DNA from: Hirschia sp964352025
GTDB lineage: Bacteria; Pseudomonadota; Alphaproteobacteria; Caulobacterales; Hyphomonadaceae
Direction: 5' to 3'
Assembly (NCBI GenBank): GCA_964352025.1
Contig: CAYGPZ010000006.1
Coordinates: 74,265 to 138,264, forward strand
DNA: 64,000 bases
Position 1 is the first letter of the stretch, and the number at the start of each line of letters is the position of its first letter. A program made the translations under genes and the position numbers. Shown here one piece after another: positions 35,939 through 45,407 of the stretch. The notes under the pieces are model-generated. The model had not been told where the DNA came from. It made no database searches and worked only from the letters and a program-made list of their open reading frames with translations.

Positions 35939-37011
35939 TTATTACAAAAAACAATATTCCAGAACAAATATTAGATACGCTACCTGTCGCTGTCATCTGC
36001 GTGAATCAATCCAATAGTATTATTTTTGCCAACCCGATGGCTGAAACGCTACTTTGTCAGAGCATGGCACTATTGAAAGGCGCAAAACTCGATACGATAA
36101 CTTCAGAAGACTCCGCGATTGTTGACCTTTTAGAAAGAGCTCGCCATGATGGCGGCACGGTATTCGCAAGGAATATTATTCTTTCAGGGCCGTATATAGC
36201 TCCCGTAAATATAGACGCTACTGCTGCACAATCTCAATCAGATCAAATGATAGCAGTCAGTCTGACTCCAGCCGCACACCAAGCCGATCATGATTCAAAA
36301 AGCCAATCTGCTGCAATGGCTGAAGTCGCTCGCATTCTTGGACACGAAGTAAAAAATCCGCTAGCAGGAATTGTCGGTGCAGCTCAACTTCTTGCGCGCC
36401 AAGCCAGAGACGACCAACAGTCAATGCTAACTCTAATTCGAGAAGAAGGCGCACGAATTGGGCGCCTCGTTGATCGATTTGCAGCTTTTGAAACGTTTTT
36501 CAGCCCACGTCCAGCAATGACAAATGTCCACCAAATTCTTGATAGAATTATGGAAATGTCATCAGCGAGCTTTGCATCCAATATCAAAGTGACTTTTAGG
36601 TTTGATCCGTCATTGCCTGACGTTTTTGTTGATCCTGATCATATCCACGAAGCTTGCTTGAATTTAGTAAAGAATGCAGCTGAAGCGATAAATGAAAGCC
36701 ATAAAAACGGCCAGATACATATAGCCACTCGCTACAGAGCAGGTGTGAGAATGCGCCACTCCAAAAATGGAGAACAATCACGATCAGGCGCTATCGAAAT
36801 TTCAATTAAAGATAATGGTCCAGGCGTTCCAAAGTCAGTTGCCGATCAAATATTCACTCCGTTTTTCACCACCAAAGAAGCGGGAGCAGGGATCGGCCTG
36901 ACTGTCGTCGCTGAAATTATTTCGGCACATGGTGGCTTCGTAGAGCTGGACAATTCCCCCACTGGGGCCTGTTTTAAACTTCTTCTTCCAATATCCAAAT
37001 CTAATTCATAA
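35935..37011 (+). CDS. ntrB: NtrB, nitrogen-regulation sensor histidine kinase
   Basis: Soluble two-component kinase/phosphatase controlling NtrC in response to nitrogen status through PII. The 358-residue product has an N-terminal PAS domain (about residues 8-110), the phosphoacceptor His137 in LGHEVKNPLAGIVGAAQLL and an ATPase domain with NLVKNAAEAI, DNGPGVP and FFTTKEAGAGIGLTVV. No transmembrane segment is visible. It overlaps dusB and is followed by ntrC after 11 bp. Confidence 0.95.
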   Translation: MIITKNNIPEQILDTLPVAVICVNQSNSIIFANPMAETLLCQSMALLKGAKLDTITSEDSAIVDLLERARHDGGTVFARNIILSGPYIAPVNIDATAAQSQSDQMIAVSLTPAAHQADHDSKSQSAAMAEVARILGHEVKNPLAGIVGAAQLLARQARDDQQSMLTLIREEGARIGRLVDRFAAFETFFSPRPAMTNVHQILDRIMEMSSASFASNIKVTFRFDPSLPDVFVDPDHIHEACLNLVKNAAEAINESHKNGQIHIATRYRAGVRMRHSKNGEQSRSGAIEISIKDNGPGVPKSVADQIFTPFFTTKEAGAGIGLTVVAEIISAHGGFVELDNSPTGACFKLLLPISKSNS

Positions 37012-37022
37012 AGGCAAATATA

Positions 37023-38441
37023 GTGAGCGGCCCTACAATTCTAGTTGCAGATGATGATTCCAGCGTACGCTTGGTAATAAGCCAAACTTTAGCTCAGGAA
37101 GGATATCATGTTCGATCAACAAACACTGCATCTACTCTGTGGAAGTGGATAGAGGCTGGAGAAGGGGACCTGTTGATAACAGACGTCTATATGCCCGATG
37201 AATCTATATTCGATATAATGCCTCAAATTCGTCAGGAACGCCCAGAATTACCGATCATAGTAATAAGTGGTCAAAGCACGGTTCTGACAGCAACAATGGC
37301 ATCTGACCACGGCGTATATGACTATATGCCCAAACCGTTCGATATTGATGCGCTCGCAAATTCGGTAAAACGAGCACTTCAGAAGCGTTCAATTAAAGGT
37401 ATTGAACCAGCCAGCCGCAAAGCAGAAAAAGACGAAGCACTTCCGCTCATTGGTCGATCTGTTCCAATGCAGAATGTTTATCGCGTTATAGCGCGGGTGA
37501 TGAATACTGATCTTACTGTTCTAATCGAAGGTGAAAGCGGAACAGGTAAAGATCTATGCGCCAGTGCTGTCCACGACCTTGGGAAAAGGAAGAATGGACC
37601 ATTTGTGGCTGTAAGTCTCGCTGCTCTACAAAAAGAGCAAGTGGAAGCAGACTTATTTGGAGTGGCTACCGATAGCGAAGCTACATCAGTGGGCCGCGTG
37701 GGAGAGGCCAACGGCGGAACTCTTTATCTGGATGAAGTTGGCGACATGCCACTTGAAGCTCAAACACGACTCCTTAGATTTTTACAGGATGGACAATATT
37801 CTTCTCAGGGCGGCGGTCCAGTAAAACAATCCGATGCTCGCATAATTGCATCAACGAAACACGATCTGCGAACTCTCGTTGAGCAGGGACTATTCCGAGA
37901 AGACCTTTATTATCGACTAAATGTCGTTTCTCTGTCTCTTCCTCCGTTACGTGAACGCAAAGAAGATATTTTGGAATTAGCTGGTGCATTTTTAGTGCGC
38001 GCCAAACGTGAGGGTTTACCCGAAAAACAATTGGATAAATCAGCTTACGACCTTCTTAGCGCTTACGACTGGCCAGGAAACGTCAGAGAGCTAGAGAACC
38101 TTATCAGACGCCTTGCAGCCCTAAGCCCTGAGCCAGTAATTTCAGCACGCGAAATTGAACGCGAAATGCAATCAGGGTCCAAGCCTGAAAAAGAGACGAA
38201 TGCATTCGAATCTGAAGTAGAAGCGTTGCTTTCTCGTCACTTCATGGCTCGAATGAGCATCGCAAATGAGGCTGATGGAACCATTTATCCCAATGTTATT
38301 GAGCAGGTTGAGCGTCCTCTTCTTAAACTTGCGTTGGCAGCAACGAACGGTAACAAGGTTAAAGCCGCTTCTCTACTTGGGCTAAACAGAAACACTTTAC
38401 GTTCCAAAATCAACAGCTTAGGGTTATCCGATGAAGATTAA
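37023..38441 (+). CDS. ntrC: NtrC, nitrogen response regulator lacking the GAFTGA loop
   Basis: Response regulator paired with NtrB. The 472-residue product (GTG start) has a receiver domain (about 1-120, phospho-acceptor Asp54 in LITDVYMPDE, Lys104), a AAA+ domain (about 140-375, Walker A GEGESGTGKDL-like at 170-176, Walker B GGTLYLDEVGDMP at 231-243, arginine finger region REDLYYRLNVV) and a Fis-type DNA-binding end (KVKAASLLGLNRNTLRSKI). Between LFG (211-213) and GRVGEA, where sigma-54 activators carry GAFTGA, the sequence is only VATDSEATSV. Rhodobacter capsulatus NtrC also lacks this motif and works without sigma-54, a reasonable model here. Confidence 0.94.
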   Translation: MSGPTILVADDDSSVRLVISQTLAQEGYHVRSTNTASTLWKWIEAGEGDLLITDVYMPDESIFDIMPQIRQERPELPIIVISGQSTVLTATMASDHGVYDYMPKPFDIDALANSVKRALQKRSIKGIEPASRKAEKDEALPLIGRSVPMQNVYRVIARVMNTDLTVLIEGESGTGKDLCASAVHDLGKRKNGPFVAVSLAALQKEQVEADLFGVATDSEATSVGRVGEANGGTLYLDEVGDMPLEAQTRLLRFLQDGQYSSQGGGPVKQSDARIIASTKHDLRTLVEQGLFREDLYYRLNVVSLSLPPLRERKEDILELAGAFLVRAKREGLPEKQLDKSAYDLLSAYDWPGNVRELENLIRRLAALSPEPVISAREIEREMQSGSKPEKETNAFESEVEALLSRHFMARMSIANEADGTIYPNVIEQVERPLLKLALAATNGNKVKAASLLGLNRNTLRSKINSLGLSDED

Positions 38442-38522
38442 TCGGTTTTTCCAACGGAAAATTGAAACCATGTAAATACTCGTAATTTAATTTTCTATTT
38501 ACGAAATAGCATGTTGCGTTTA

Positions 38523-38548
38523 TGTATCAGTGTGTCCAGATTGATACA
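38523..38548. promoter_or_regulatory. Inverted repeat upstream of ntrY
   Basis: TGTATCA (38523-38529) and TGATACA (38542-38548) form a perfect 7-bp inverted repeat with a 12-base spacer, ending 17 bp before the ntrY ATG in the 124-bp ntrC-ntrY gap. The arms are about two helical turns apart, as for many dimeric regulators. No matching regulator is known to me. Confidence 0.45.
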
Positions 38549-38565
38549 GTAATAGTAAGCGCTGC

Positions 38566-40788
38566 ATGCGAACACCTAGTATAAAACTAAAGTCACCTAC
38601 TAATTTTGGTCCTGTCGGCGCAGCAGTACTAAGAGCACTTTTTGCTATTTCAGCGATTGTTGCAACGATTACGACTTATCTTTCCGTAGCTGACTCAAGC
38701 AACACATCGGCAGCAACCAGCCCAATGATGACGGGCTTACTTATTGCCAACCTATTGATCATTTGTATCCTCGCGGCCGCGTTAATGGCGAGGATCTATA
38801 GGCTGTTCAAAGAGAACCGGAATACTCAAGGTGGCGCTCGGCTTAGGCTCCGCATTATTGCACTATTTGGTTTAGCCGCAATGGTTCCAACTATTATTGC
38901 CGCCATGCTTGGAACACTTATAAATAGTAGTGTTGAAAACCTATTCTCTGGCCGTGTTTACGCCGTCATTGAAAACGCCTCTGATGCAATGGAAGCTTCA
39001 CAGTCAGCAGTGATCAATGAAGTCGCGCAAAACTTAAGGGAAGTCGCAAAAGACATGAATGATCCTGCTGTTGTGGCAGCATTCACTGAGGCACCAGCTC
39101 AATTCCAAGAATTTTTGATCGCTGAATCGCAACTAAGAAACCTACCGGTTCTTATTATTTTTGATTCTTCTCGAGCTGCACTTTATTCGACAAACACTGA
39201 TTTACTTACAGATGTTGAAGAAATGTCTGAGCTGAATTGGATTGCCGCACAGAATGGACAGGTCGCGATCGATGTTTCAAAAGACTTTGTGATTAGCTCT
39301 CTTATAAGACTTCAAGCTTATGATAATGTATACGTTTTTGGTGCAGTTCAGGGCCCTAAGGCTATAGCAACCCAACTAAAAGCGACCCAAGCTGGATTCG
39401 CAGAATATCGCGCAGCTGAAGACCGAAAGAACTCTCTAAGAACTGTATTTGTTTTGTCCTATATTGAATCGGCTCTGCTGGTTTTACTTGGTACCGCATG
39501 GTTAGGAATGTATTCGGCTGGCTTAATTGCAAAACCAATAGGAGATTTAGCATCAGCGGCGAGGGCAGTTCGAGATGGAGATCTTTCAGTCAGGCTCGAT
39601 CGCCCTAAAGGCCGCGATGAAATCGATGATCTTTCACAGGCATTCAACCAAATGACAATGCGCCTATCTAGGCAAAGAAGAGATTTGGACTCCGCAAGGA
39701 TAGACGCAGAAAACCGTTCTGAGTTTATTGAGACAGTACTGTCAGGCGTAGAAGCTGGCGTGTTACGCGTAGATTCAAAATTCACAATTATGCTGGCAAA
39801 TGCTTCGGCGAGCAGAATGCTAGAAATTCCAATCGAAGACCTTCATAGCGGCTTGCTTCACGAGGTAGCGCCAGAGTTTTTATCGGCGTTGCGTCAGACT
39901 GTAGAAGCTGATGAAACGACCGGAAGCAATATACAAATATCGAGCAATGAAGGAGTGAAGGAAATTCATGTCAGGATTTCACCTGAAGCTGAACGCGATG
40001 GGTATGTGCTAACTTTTCACGACACGACTCGATTGGTTGCCGGCCAAAGACAAGCAGCTTGGAGAGATGTGGCCCGTCGTATTGCCCACGAAATAAGAAA
40101 CCCTTTAACGCCGATACAATTATCAGCCGAGCGAATCCGCCGCCGTTTTGGAAAGCAAATTACGACCGACAAAGAGACCTTCGACAATTGTACGGAGACT
40201 ATTTTACGTCAGGTTGGCGATATAGGTCGAATGGTTGAAGAGTTTTCTTCCTTCGCGCGAATGCCCAAACCAACATTGGCTCCATTTGATTTATGCGAGT
40301 TGGTACAAAATATTGCGTTTGCACAGAGACTAGCATCTCCGACGGTAGCTATTAATTCAGATACACCAGAGACGAAAATAATAATGACTGGTGATGAACG
40401 ATTACTTGGGCAAGCCCTGACAAATATCGTTAAAAATGCACGAGAATCAGTAGAGCGTCATATTCTTACTGGTGAAATCAAAACCGGAAGTGTTTCGATG
40501 GCTATTACAGACCACGGAGAACAGGCTTTATTGACGATATGTGACACGGGACAAGGCTTTCCTGTCGAAGAAAGATCTAGACTGCTCGAGCCCTATGTAA
40601 CAACTCGTGAAACTGGCGTCGGATTAGGCTTGGCGATTGTAAGCAGGATAGTTGAAGATCACGGCGGAACAATAACGCTGGGAGACAATGAAAAGACTGA
40701 ATCAGGCGCACGCGTCGATATCACTCTTCCTCTCAGCCACACTAAAGATGAGGACGAATTTAAATCCTCCAGCGAAGGAGTAGCGTAA
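38566..40788 (+). CDS. ntrY: NtrY, transmembrane sensor histidine kinase
   Basis: Membrane kinase of the NtrYX pair, linked in other alphaproteobacteria to nitrogen, redox and envelope control. The 740-residue product has four N-terminal hydrophobic segments (about residues 18-42, 55-78, 95-118, 292-318), an extracytoplasmic stretch of about 170 residues between the third and fourth, a HAMP domain (about 320-372), a PAS-like domain (about 385-490), His508 in ARRIAHEIRNPLTPIQLSAER and an ATPase domain with NIVKNARESV and ETGVGLGLAIV. Its stop overlaps the ntrX ATG by one base. Confidence 0.95.
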   Translation: MRTPSIKLKSPTNFGPVGAAVLRALFAISAIVATITTYLSVADSSNTSAATSPMMTGLLIANLLIICILAAALMARIYRLFKENRNTQGGARLRLRIIALFGLAAMVPTIIAAMLGTLINSSVENLFSGRVYAVIENASDAMEASQSAVINEVAQNLREVAKDMNDPAVVAAFTEAPAQFQEFLIAESQLRNLPVLIIFDSSRAALYSTNTDLLTDVEEMSELNWIAAQNGQVAIDVSKDFVISSLIRLQAYDNVYVFGAVQGPKAIATQLKATQAGFAEYRAAEDRKNSLRTVFVLSYIESALLVLLGTAWLGMYSAGLIAKPIGDLASAARAVRDGDLSVRLDRPKGRDEIDDLSQAFNQMTMRLSRQRRDLDSARIDAENRSEFIETVLSGVEAGVLRVDSKFTIMLANASASRMLEIPIEDLHSGLLHEVAPEFLSALRQTVEADETTGSNIQISSNEGVKEIHVRISPEAERDGYVLTFHDTTRLVAGQRQAAWRDVARRIAHEIRNPLTPIQLSAERIRRRFGKQITTDKETFDNCTETILRQVGDIGRMVEEFSSFARMPKPTLAPFDLCELVQNIAFAQRLASPTVAINSDTPETKIIMTGDERLLGQALTNIVKNARESVERHILTGEIKTGSVSMAITDHGEQALLTICDTGQGFPVEERSRLLEPYVTTRETGVGLGLAIVSRIVEDHGGTITLGDNEKTESGARVDITLPLSHTKDEDEFKSSSEGVA

Positions 40789-42161
40789 TGGCTCAAGATA
40801 TATTGGTTGTTGACGACGAAACAGACATTAGAGAACTGGTTGGGGGGATTCTAGAGGACGAAGGGTATACGGTTCGTACCGCCGCAGATGCCATACAAGC
40901 AATGGATGCTGTACGAGAACGTGCGCCAAACCTTGTCGTTCTCGATGTATGGCTTAAAGGATCCGAGTTTGATGGCTTAGAAATATTATCCATGCTCAAA
41001 GAGATGGATTCTAATATGCCTGTAATCATTATGTCAGGACACGGTACTGTTGAGACTGCGGTCACCGCCATTCGCAATGGAGCATATGATTACCTCGAGA
41101 AACCGTTTAATTCTGACAAGCTTTTAGTCTTAACTGAACGTGCTTTAGAAACAGCCGAGCTAAAACGCGAAAACAAACGTTTGAAAACAAAAGCTGTTAC
41201 TAGTGATGAATTGATAGGCGATAGCCACGCCACACATCAATTAAAGGCATCCATTACAAAAGTTGCTCCGGCCAATAGTCGTGTTCTCATATCTGGAGCT
41301 CCAGGCGTCGGTAAAGAACTCGTCGCAAGAATGATCCATGCTCAATCGTCTCGTAAGGACGGACCTTTTGTCGTCGTGAGTGCAGCTTCAATCGCACCAG
41401 AAAGCATGGAGCTTGAGCTTTTCGGAGAAGAGGATGCCGAAGGAAGACCTTGTAAAATCGGCCTGTTTGAACAAGCCCACAATGGTACGCTTTTGCTAGA
41501 TGAAGTGGCAGACATGCCATCCGGAACTCAGTCAAAAATCCTACGCGTTCTCATTGATCAACGCTTTAAACGTAAAAATGGAAATTCAGACGTACGCGTA
41601 GATGTCCGCGTTATTTCTACGACGGCCAGAAACTTACAAGACGAAATAGAGGCTGGTCGGTTCAGAGAGGACCTATTCTATAGACTTAGCGTTGTTCCGA
41701 TTTCGGTCCCATCATTGGAAAGCAGACGTGAAGATATAAACGCACTCACCGTTCATTTTTCTAACATGATAGCTGAATCTTCCGGTCTACCTTCTAGAGT
41801 ATTTTCAGAAGAAGCATTAGCTGTTCTTCAATCTTCAGAATGGCCTGGTAATGTTCGTCAACTAAGAAATATGGTTGAACGCATAATGATACTGGCAGGC
41901 GGAGATAGCAGCCAAAAAATTATGCCTGACCATCTTCCCCTAGAAAAAAACGGGTCTGGCAACAATACTGCATCACTTGAGACAATATCACTTCCTCTGC
42001 GCGATGCGCGGGAAAAATTTGAAAGAGAATATCTAACCTTACAAATTACTAGATTCGGCGGAAATATTTCTAGAACCGCTGCATTTATTGGTATGGAAAG
42101 ATCCGCTCTGCATAGAAAACTAAAAGCCTTAGGCGTAGACACTTCTGCTGATAAGGTTTGA
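40788..42161 (+). CDS. ntrX: NtrX, response regulator lacking the GAFTGA loop
   Basis: Partner of NtrY. The 457-residue product has a receiver domain (1-120, Asp53 in VVLDVWLKG, Lys105 in LEKPFN), a AAA+ domain with Walker A ISGAPGVGKEL (170-176, a weakened form of GESGTGKE), Walker B NGTLLLDEVADMP and a Fis-type helix-turn-helix (NISRTAAFIGMERSALHRKL). Between LFG (211-213) and GLFEQA the sequence is EEDAEGRPCKI, so the sigma-54 contact loop GAFTGA is missing here too. It probably acts as a sigma-70 regulator or repressor. trkA follows after 22 bp. Confidence 0.94.
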   Translation: MAQDILVVDDETDIRELVGGILEDEGYTVRTAADAIQAMDAVRERAPNLVVLDVWLKGSEFDGLEILSMLKEMDSNMPVIIMSGHGTVETAVTAIRNGAYDYLEKPFNSDKLLVLTERALETAELKRENKRLKTKAVTSDELIGDSHATHQLKASITKVAPANSRVLISGAPGVGKELVARMIHAQSSRKDGPFVVVSAASIAPESMELELFGEEDAEGRPCKIGLFEQAHNGTLLLDEVADMPSGTQSKILRVLIDQRFKRKNGNSDVRVDVRVISTTARNLQDEIEAGRFREDLFYRLSVVPISVPSLESRREDINALTVHFSNMIAESSGLPSRVFSEEALAVLQSSEWPGNVRQLRNMVERIMILAGGDSSQKIMPDHLPLEKNGSGNNTASLETISLPLRDAREKFEREYLTLQITRFGGNISRTAAFIGMERSALHRKLKALGVDTSADKV

Positions 42162-42183
42162 CGGAAATTTTAGGTCATAGCTA

Positions 42184-43602
42184 ATGCGTATTATTATTTG
42201 TGGTGCCGGTCGAGTAGGCCAAGGGATAGCCGAACGTTTATCTATTGAACATGATGTTACAATGGTAGACGCAGATGCTGCGCTACTAGAAAAAGTCGGT
42301 ACTCAGTATGACGTAAGAGTTGTTCATGGCCATGCAGCACACCCGTCCGTCTTAAAACAAGCTGGTGCAGAAAACGCCGAAATGATCATTGCTGTCACCC
42401 ATATGGATGAAGTGAATATGGTGACATGTCAGGTCGCACATTCGCTTTTCAAGGTCACGACAAAGATCGCGCGCATACGAAGCCAAGCCTATACTAAAAC
42501 TAGCTATATTGATCTATTCACACGCGATCACTTGCCCGTCGATATGCATATTTCGCCTGAAGCCGAAGTAAGCGAGTCTATTCTTCAAGGACTATCAACT
42601 CCGGGTGCTTTTTTGTCTGCCGACCTTGGGGTCGTAGACGAAACTCAAAAGGGGCTAGTGATGCTCCTAGGCGTGGAGATAAAGGATAAAAACTCAACCA
42701 TTGCCGAGGCACGCATTGAAGAAGTTTATGCTCTATGCCCTGACAGTGGAACGCGCATCGTTGGGATAGGACGAGATAAAAACCTTTTTGTTCCTAAAGA
42801 TGACCACAAGATCCAAGTTGGGGATCGAATATATTTCCTTATGCCAACTCAAAACGTGAACCACGTCTTGGATATATTGGGCCTCACAGAAAATCAAAGT
42901 CGCCATGTCGTTATTGTCGGCGGCGGGAATATTGGATTGAACGTTGCAAAAGAGCTCGAAACTCCAAGCAAACGAAACCACAATTCAGACCAAGGCAATT
43001 CATCCGTAAGAGTACGCCTTATTGAGAATGATGAAAAAATAGCGGAAAATGCAGCTCAAACATTAGAAAGAGCAATTGTTTTACTCGGGGACGGGCTAAA
43101 CCCTGAAATATTAGAAGAAGCCGGCGTTTCTGACGCTGACCTTGTTATTGGGCTGACAAATGACGATAAAACTAATCTTCTGCTAGGCGCATTAGCGAAA
43201 AATTCTGGTGCAAGGAAGGTTGTTTCCCTCGTCAACGAGCCAGACCTAGCAAATATCAAATCCAATGTAGGTATCGACGTTCTTATAGACCCTAGGTCGA
43301 TCACAGTATCGAAAATACTCTTAAAACTAAGGCAAGGCAGACTAACCAACCTTAGGACACTTGAAAACGGCGCTGCAGAAGTCGTTGAAGGCGTCGTAAA
43401 AGAAACGGCACCGCTAGTTGGAATGAATTTATTAAGTGACGACTTACCAGAAGGAATGGCAGCAGGCGCACTTATAAGAGATGGCCAATGCATAGACCTA
43501 TCGGAAAGAGTAAGGGTTCACGACGTTGTTATTTTGCTAGCCGAACGTGAAATGTCTAGAAAAGTAGATCGTCTTTTCCGAGTAAAGCCTGAATACTACT
43601 AA
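42184..43602 (+). CDS. trkA: TrkA, regulatory subunit of potassium uptake
   Basis: Peripheral NAD-binding protein that gates the TrkH potassium channel. The 472-residue product is two tandem RCK units, each with a Rossmann start, MRIIICGAGRVGQGIAERL at residue 1 and HVVIVGGGNIGLNVAKEL near residue 240, followed by RCK_C domains. The order ntrX-trkA is usual in alphaproteobacteria, where the old name sometimes links trkA with the ntr genes. trkH follows after 17 bp. Confidence 0.95.
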   Translation: MRIIICGAGRVGQGIAERLSIEHDVTMVDADAALLEKVGTQYDVRVVHGHAAHPSVLKQAGAENAEMIIAVTHMDEVNMVTCQVAHSLFKVTTKIARIRSQAYTKTSYIDLFTRDHLPVDMHISPEAEVSESILQGLSTPGAFLSADLGVVDETQKGLVMLLGVEIKDKNSTIAEARIEEVYALCPDSGTRIVGIGRDKNLFVPKDDHKIQVGDRIYFLMPTQNVNHVLDILGLTENQSRHVVIVGGGNIGLNVAKELETPSKRNHNSDQGNSSVRVRLIENDEKIAENAAQTLERAIVLLGDGLNPEILEEAGVSDADLVIGLTNDDKTNLLLGALAKNSGARKVVSLVNEPDLANIKSNVGIDVLIDPRSITVSKILLKLRQGRLTNLRTLENGAAEVVEGVVKETAPLVGMNLLSDDLPEGMAAGALIRDGQCIDLSERVRVHDVVILLAEREMSRKVDRLFRVKPEYY

Positions 43603-43619
43603 AGGTTGGGAATTTTCAA

Positions 43620-45032
43620 TTGAACCTTTCAAGCGTTCTAAAACATATTGGCTTATCAGCAGTCATAATAGGCGCACTCGCTCTTCTATGCGCGTTGCAC
43701 GCCCATTTTAGTGGTGATGAAGCTTCTAGTCGTGGCTTTTTACTTTCAGGTGTCATGGGCACCGTTTTAGGTGGTTCTTTCCTTATCCTTTTGTGGGATG
43801 TCCCATCCAAAACTAGCGCGCGTGAAGGGCTCTTATTTATTATCGGCTTTTGGGTCTTAATGCCCATTCTCGCTGCACCTCCGTTTTGGGCATCAGGCGT
43901 GTCACAAAACTGGGTACAGGCAAGCTTTGAAGCAGTATCAAATTTGACAACAACCGGCGCGACTGCCGGCGAAACGACGCAACCAACTTCAATTCGATAT
44001 TGGAGAGCTATTCTTCAATTTATCGGTGGAATTACCGGAGTTGTGATGGCTGTTGTTGTTTTAGCGGCGCTAAATTTGGCAGGGCCGGGCGTTCACCGTT
44101 CTCACCTTTTGACTTTGACTCGAGATGATATTTTCGGACGGATTGGTCGTATTACAGGTACAGTTTCCCTTATCTATGGAACTATGACGCTATTAGGAAC
44201 GATTTCGATTGCCGCGTCTGGAGTAGAACTGGTTGATGCACTGACCCGAAGCGTGGCCGCAATATCAACAAGCTCGACGATACACAACGCAGCAGGGGCT
44301 TATTCATATTCGCCTTTTGCAGCTGGTATAATAACCATTTTGCTGTTTGTCGGAGCTACGAATATTGCGCTTCACGCAGACATATTCAGACAACAGAGTT
44401 GGAAGTTTTATTTTCAAGACACAGAATCCCGCGTTCTGATACTTGGTGTTCTGTCCTTTGCGGCTATCATATTTGTATGCATCAACAAATTTGATTTCAG
44501 ATATGTACTGGAAGCACTCTCATTTGTATCGACTTCAGGCATGAGCGTGACCGGTGTTGAAGGCGTTTTAAATATCGTTCCACAACCTATTCCGGACCTT
44601 TTCGTTTTTGTAGGAGCAGCCGCGCTTTCGACCGCCGGAGGCCTAAAAATTACGCGTATTCTCGTTTTAATAAACCGTGCGGCAGCTGAATTTAAAAGGC
44701 TCTCTTTTGAAAACTCGACGGCAAAATTAAAATTCCAAGGACGGGTCAGAAAAGATAGTATCGTCATCGGAGTATGGGTGTATTTAATCGCCTATATGAG
44801 CGCTACTATTGCTATTGGAATGCTTCTATCATTGTCAGGCTTAGAGATAGAAGAATCTTTCAGAAGTGCAATTGGTGCGATCTCAAACGCTGGTCCACTG
44901 GTCGACACTGCAGTTCTCAATCAATCTACCAACTCTTCTACACTTATATTTTTAAGTATTGGGTGCATTTTAGGCCGAATAGAGGTATTGGCTATCGCTC
45001 CATTGTTTTCTATAGATTTTTGGAGAAAATAG
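43620..45032 (+). CDS. trkH: TrkH, potassium-translocating membrane subunit
   Basis: Channel-like subunit for low-affinity K+ uptake. The 470-residue product has many membrane helices and the repeated selectivity-filter motifs of TrkH, seen as SNLTTTGATAG near residue 118 and SFVSTSGMSVTG near residue 303, with a further filter-like AISNAGPLVD near residue 420. The start is TTG at 43620, with AAAGG upstream; no ATG or GTG is available in frame. A slightly short N-terminus is therefore possible. It lies directly after trkA. Confidence 0.92.
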   Translation: MNLSSVLKHIGLSAVIIGALALLCALHAHFSGDEASSRGFLLSGVMGTVLGGSFLILLWDVPSKTSAREGLLFIIGFWVLMPILAAPPFWASGVSQNWVQASFEAVSNLTTTGATAGETTQPTSIRYWRAILQFIGGITGVVMAVVVLAALNLAGPGVHRSHLLTLTRDDIFGRIGRITGTVSLIYGTMTLLGTISIAASGVELVDALTRSVAAISTSSTIHNAAGAYSYSPFAAGIITILLFVGATNIALHADIFRQQSWKFYFQDTESRVLILGVLSFAAIIFVCINKFDFRYVLEALSFVSTSGMSVTGVEGVLNIVPQPIPDLFVFVGAAALSTAGGLKITRILVLINRAAAEFKRLSFENSTAKLKFQGRVRKDSIVIGVWVYLIAYMSATIAIGMLLSLSGLEIEESFRSAIGAISNAGPLVDTAVLNQSTNSSTLIFLSIGCILGRIEVLAIAPLFSIDFWRK

Positions 45033-45146
45033 TATTTAACTAGATGGAACGAATCAAATCATCTATATATTTGTTGTTCAAACTGAATAGATAAGACCAA
45101 AACCGGAAAATTAATAACAAAGTCCCGAGAAGAGGCTCATAATAAA

Positions 45147-45407
45147 ATGTCATCCGATAAAAAACAAAACCTTCAAGACACGTTTTTAAACGCAGTCAGA
45201 AAAGACAAAGTTCAGCTCACAATATTTTTAATGAACGGCGTAAAGCTACAAGGCGTCGTCACATGGTTTGATAATTTTTGTGTACTTCTAAAAGGGGATG
45301 GTCGTCCTCCTCAGTTAGTATACAAGCACGCAATCTCCACGATCGCGCCAAATAGCCCAGTTAGACTATTTACTGGTGAAGACGAAGCTGCATCTGGCGA
45401 AGCGTGA
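45147..45407 (+). CDS. hfq: Hfq RNA chaperone
   Basis: Hexameric Sm-like protein that promotes pairing of small RNAs with mRNAs. The 86-residue product begins with MSSDKKQNLQDTFLNAVRKDK and has the Sm1 motif VQLTIFLMNGVKLQGVVTWFDNFCVLL and Sm2 motif YKHAISTIAPN. The C-terminal tail is short and acidic, as in alphaproteobacteria. Its stop overlaps the GTG start of hflX by four bases (GTGA), the conserved hfq-hflX order. Confidence 0.98.
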   Translation: MSSDKKQNLQDTFLNAVRKDKVQLTIFLMNGVKLQGVVTWFDNFCVLLKGDGRPPQLVYKHAISTIAPNSPVRLFTGEDEAASGEA

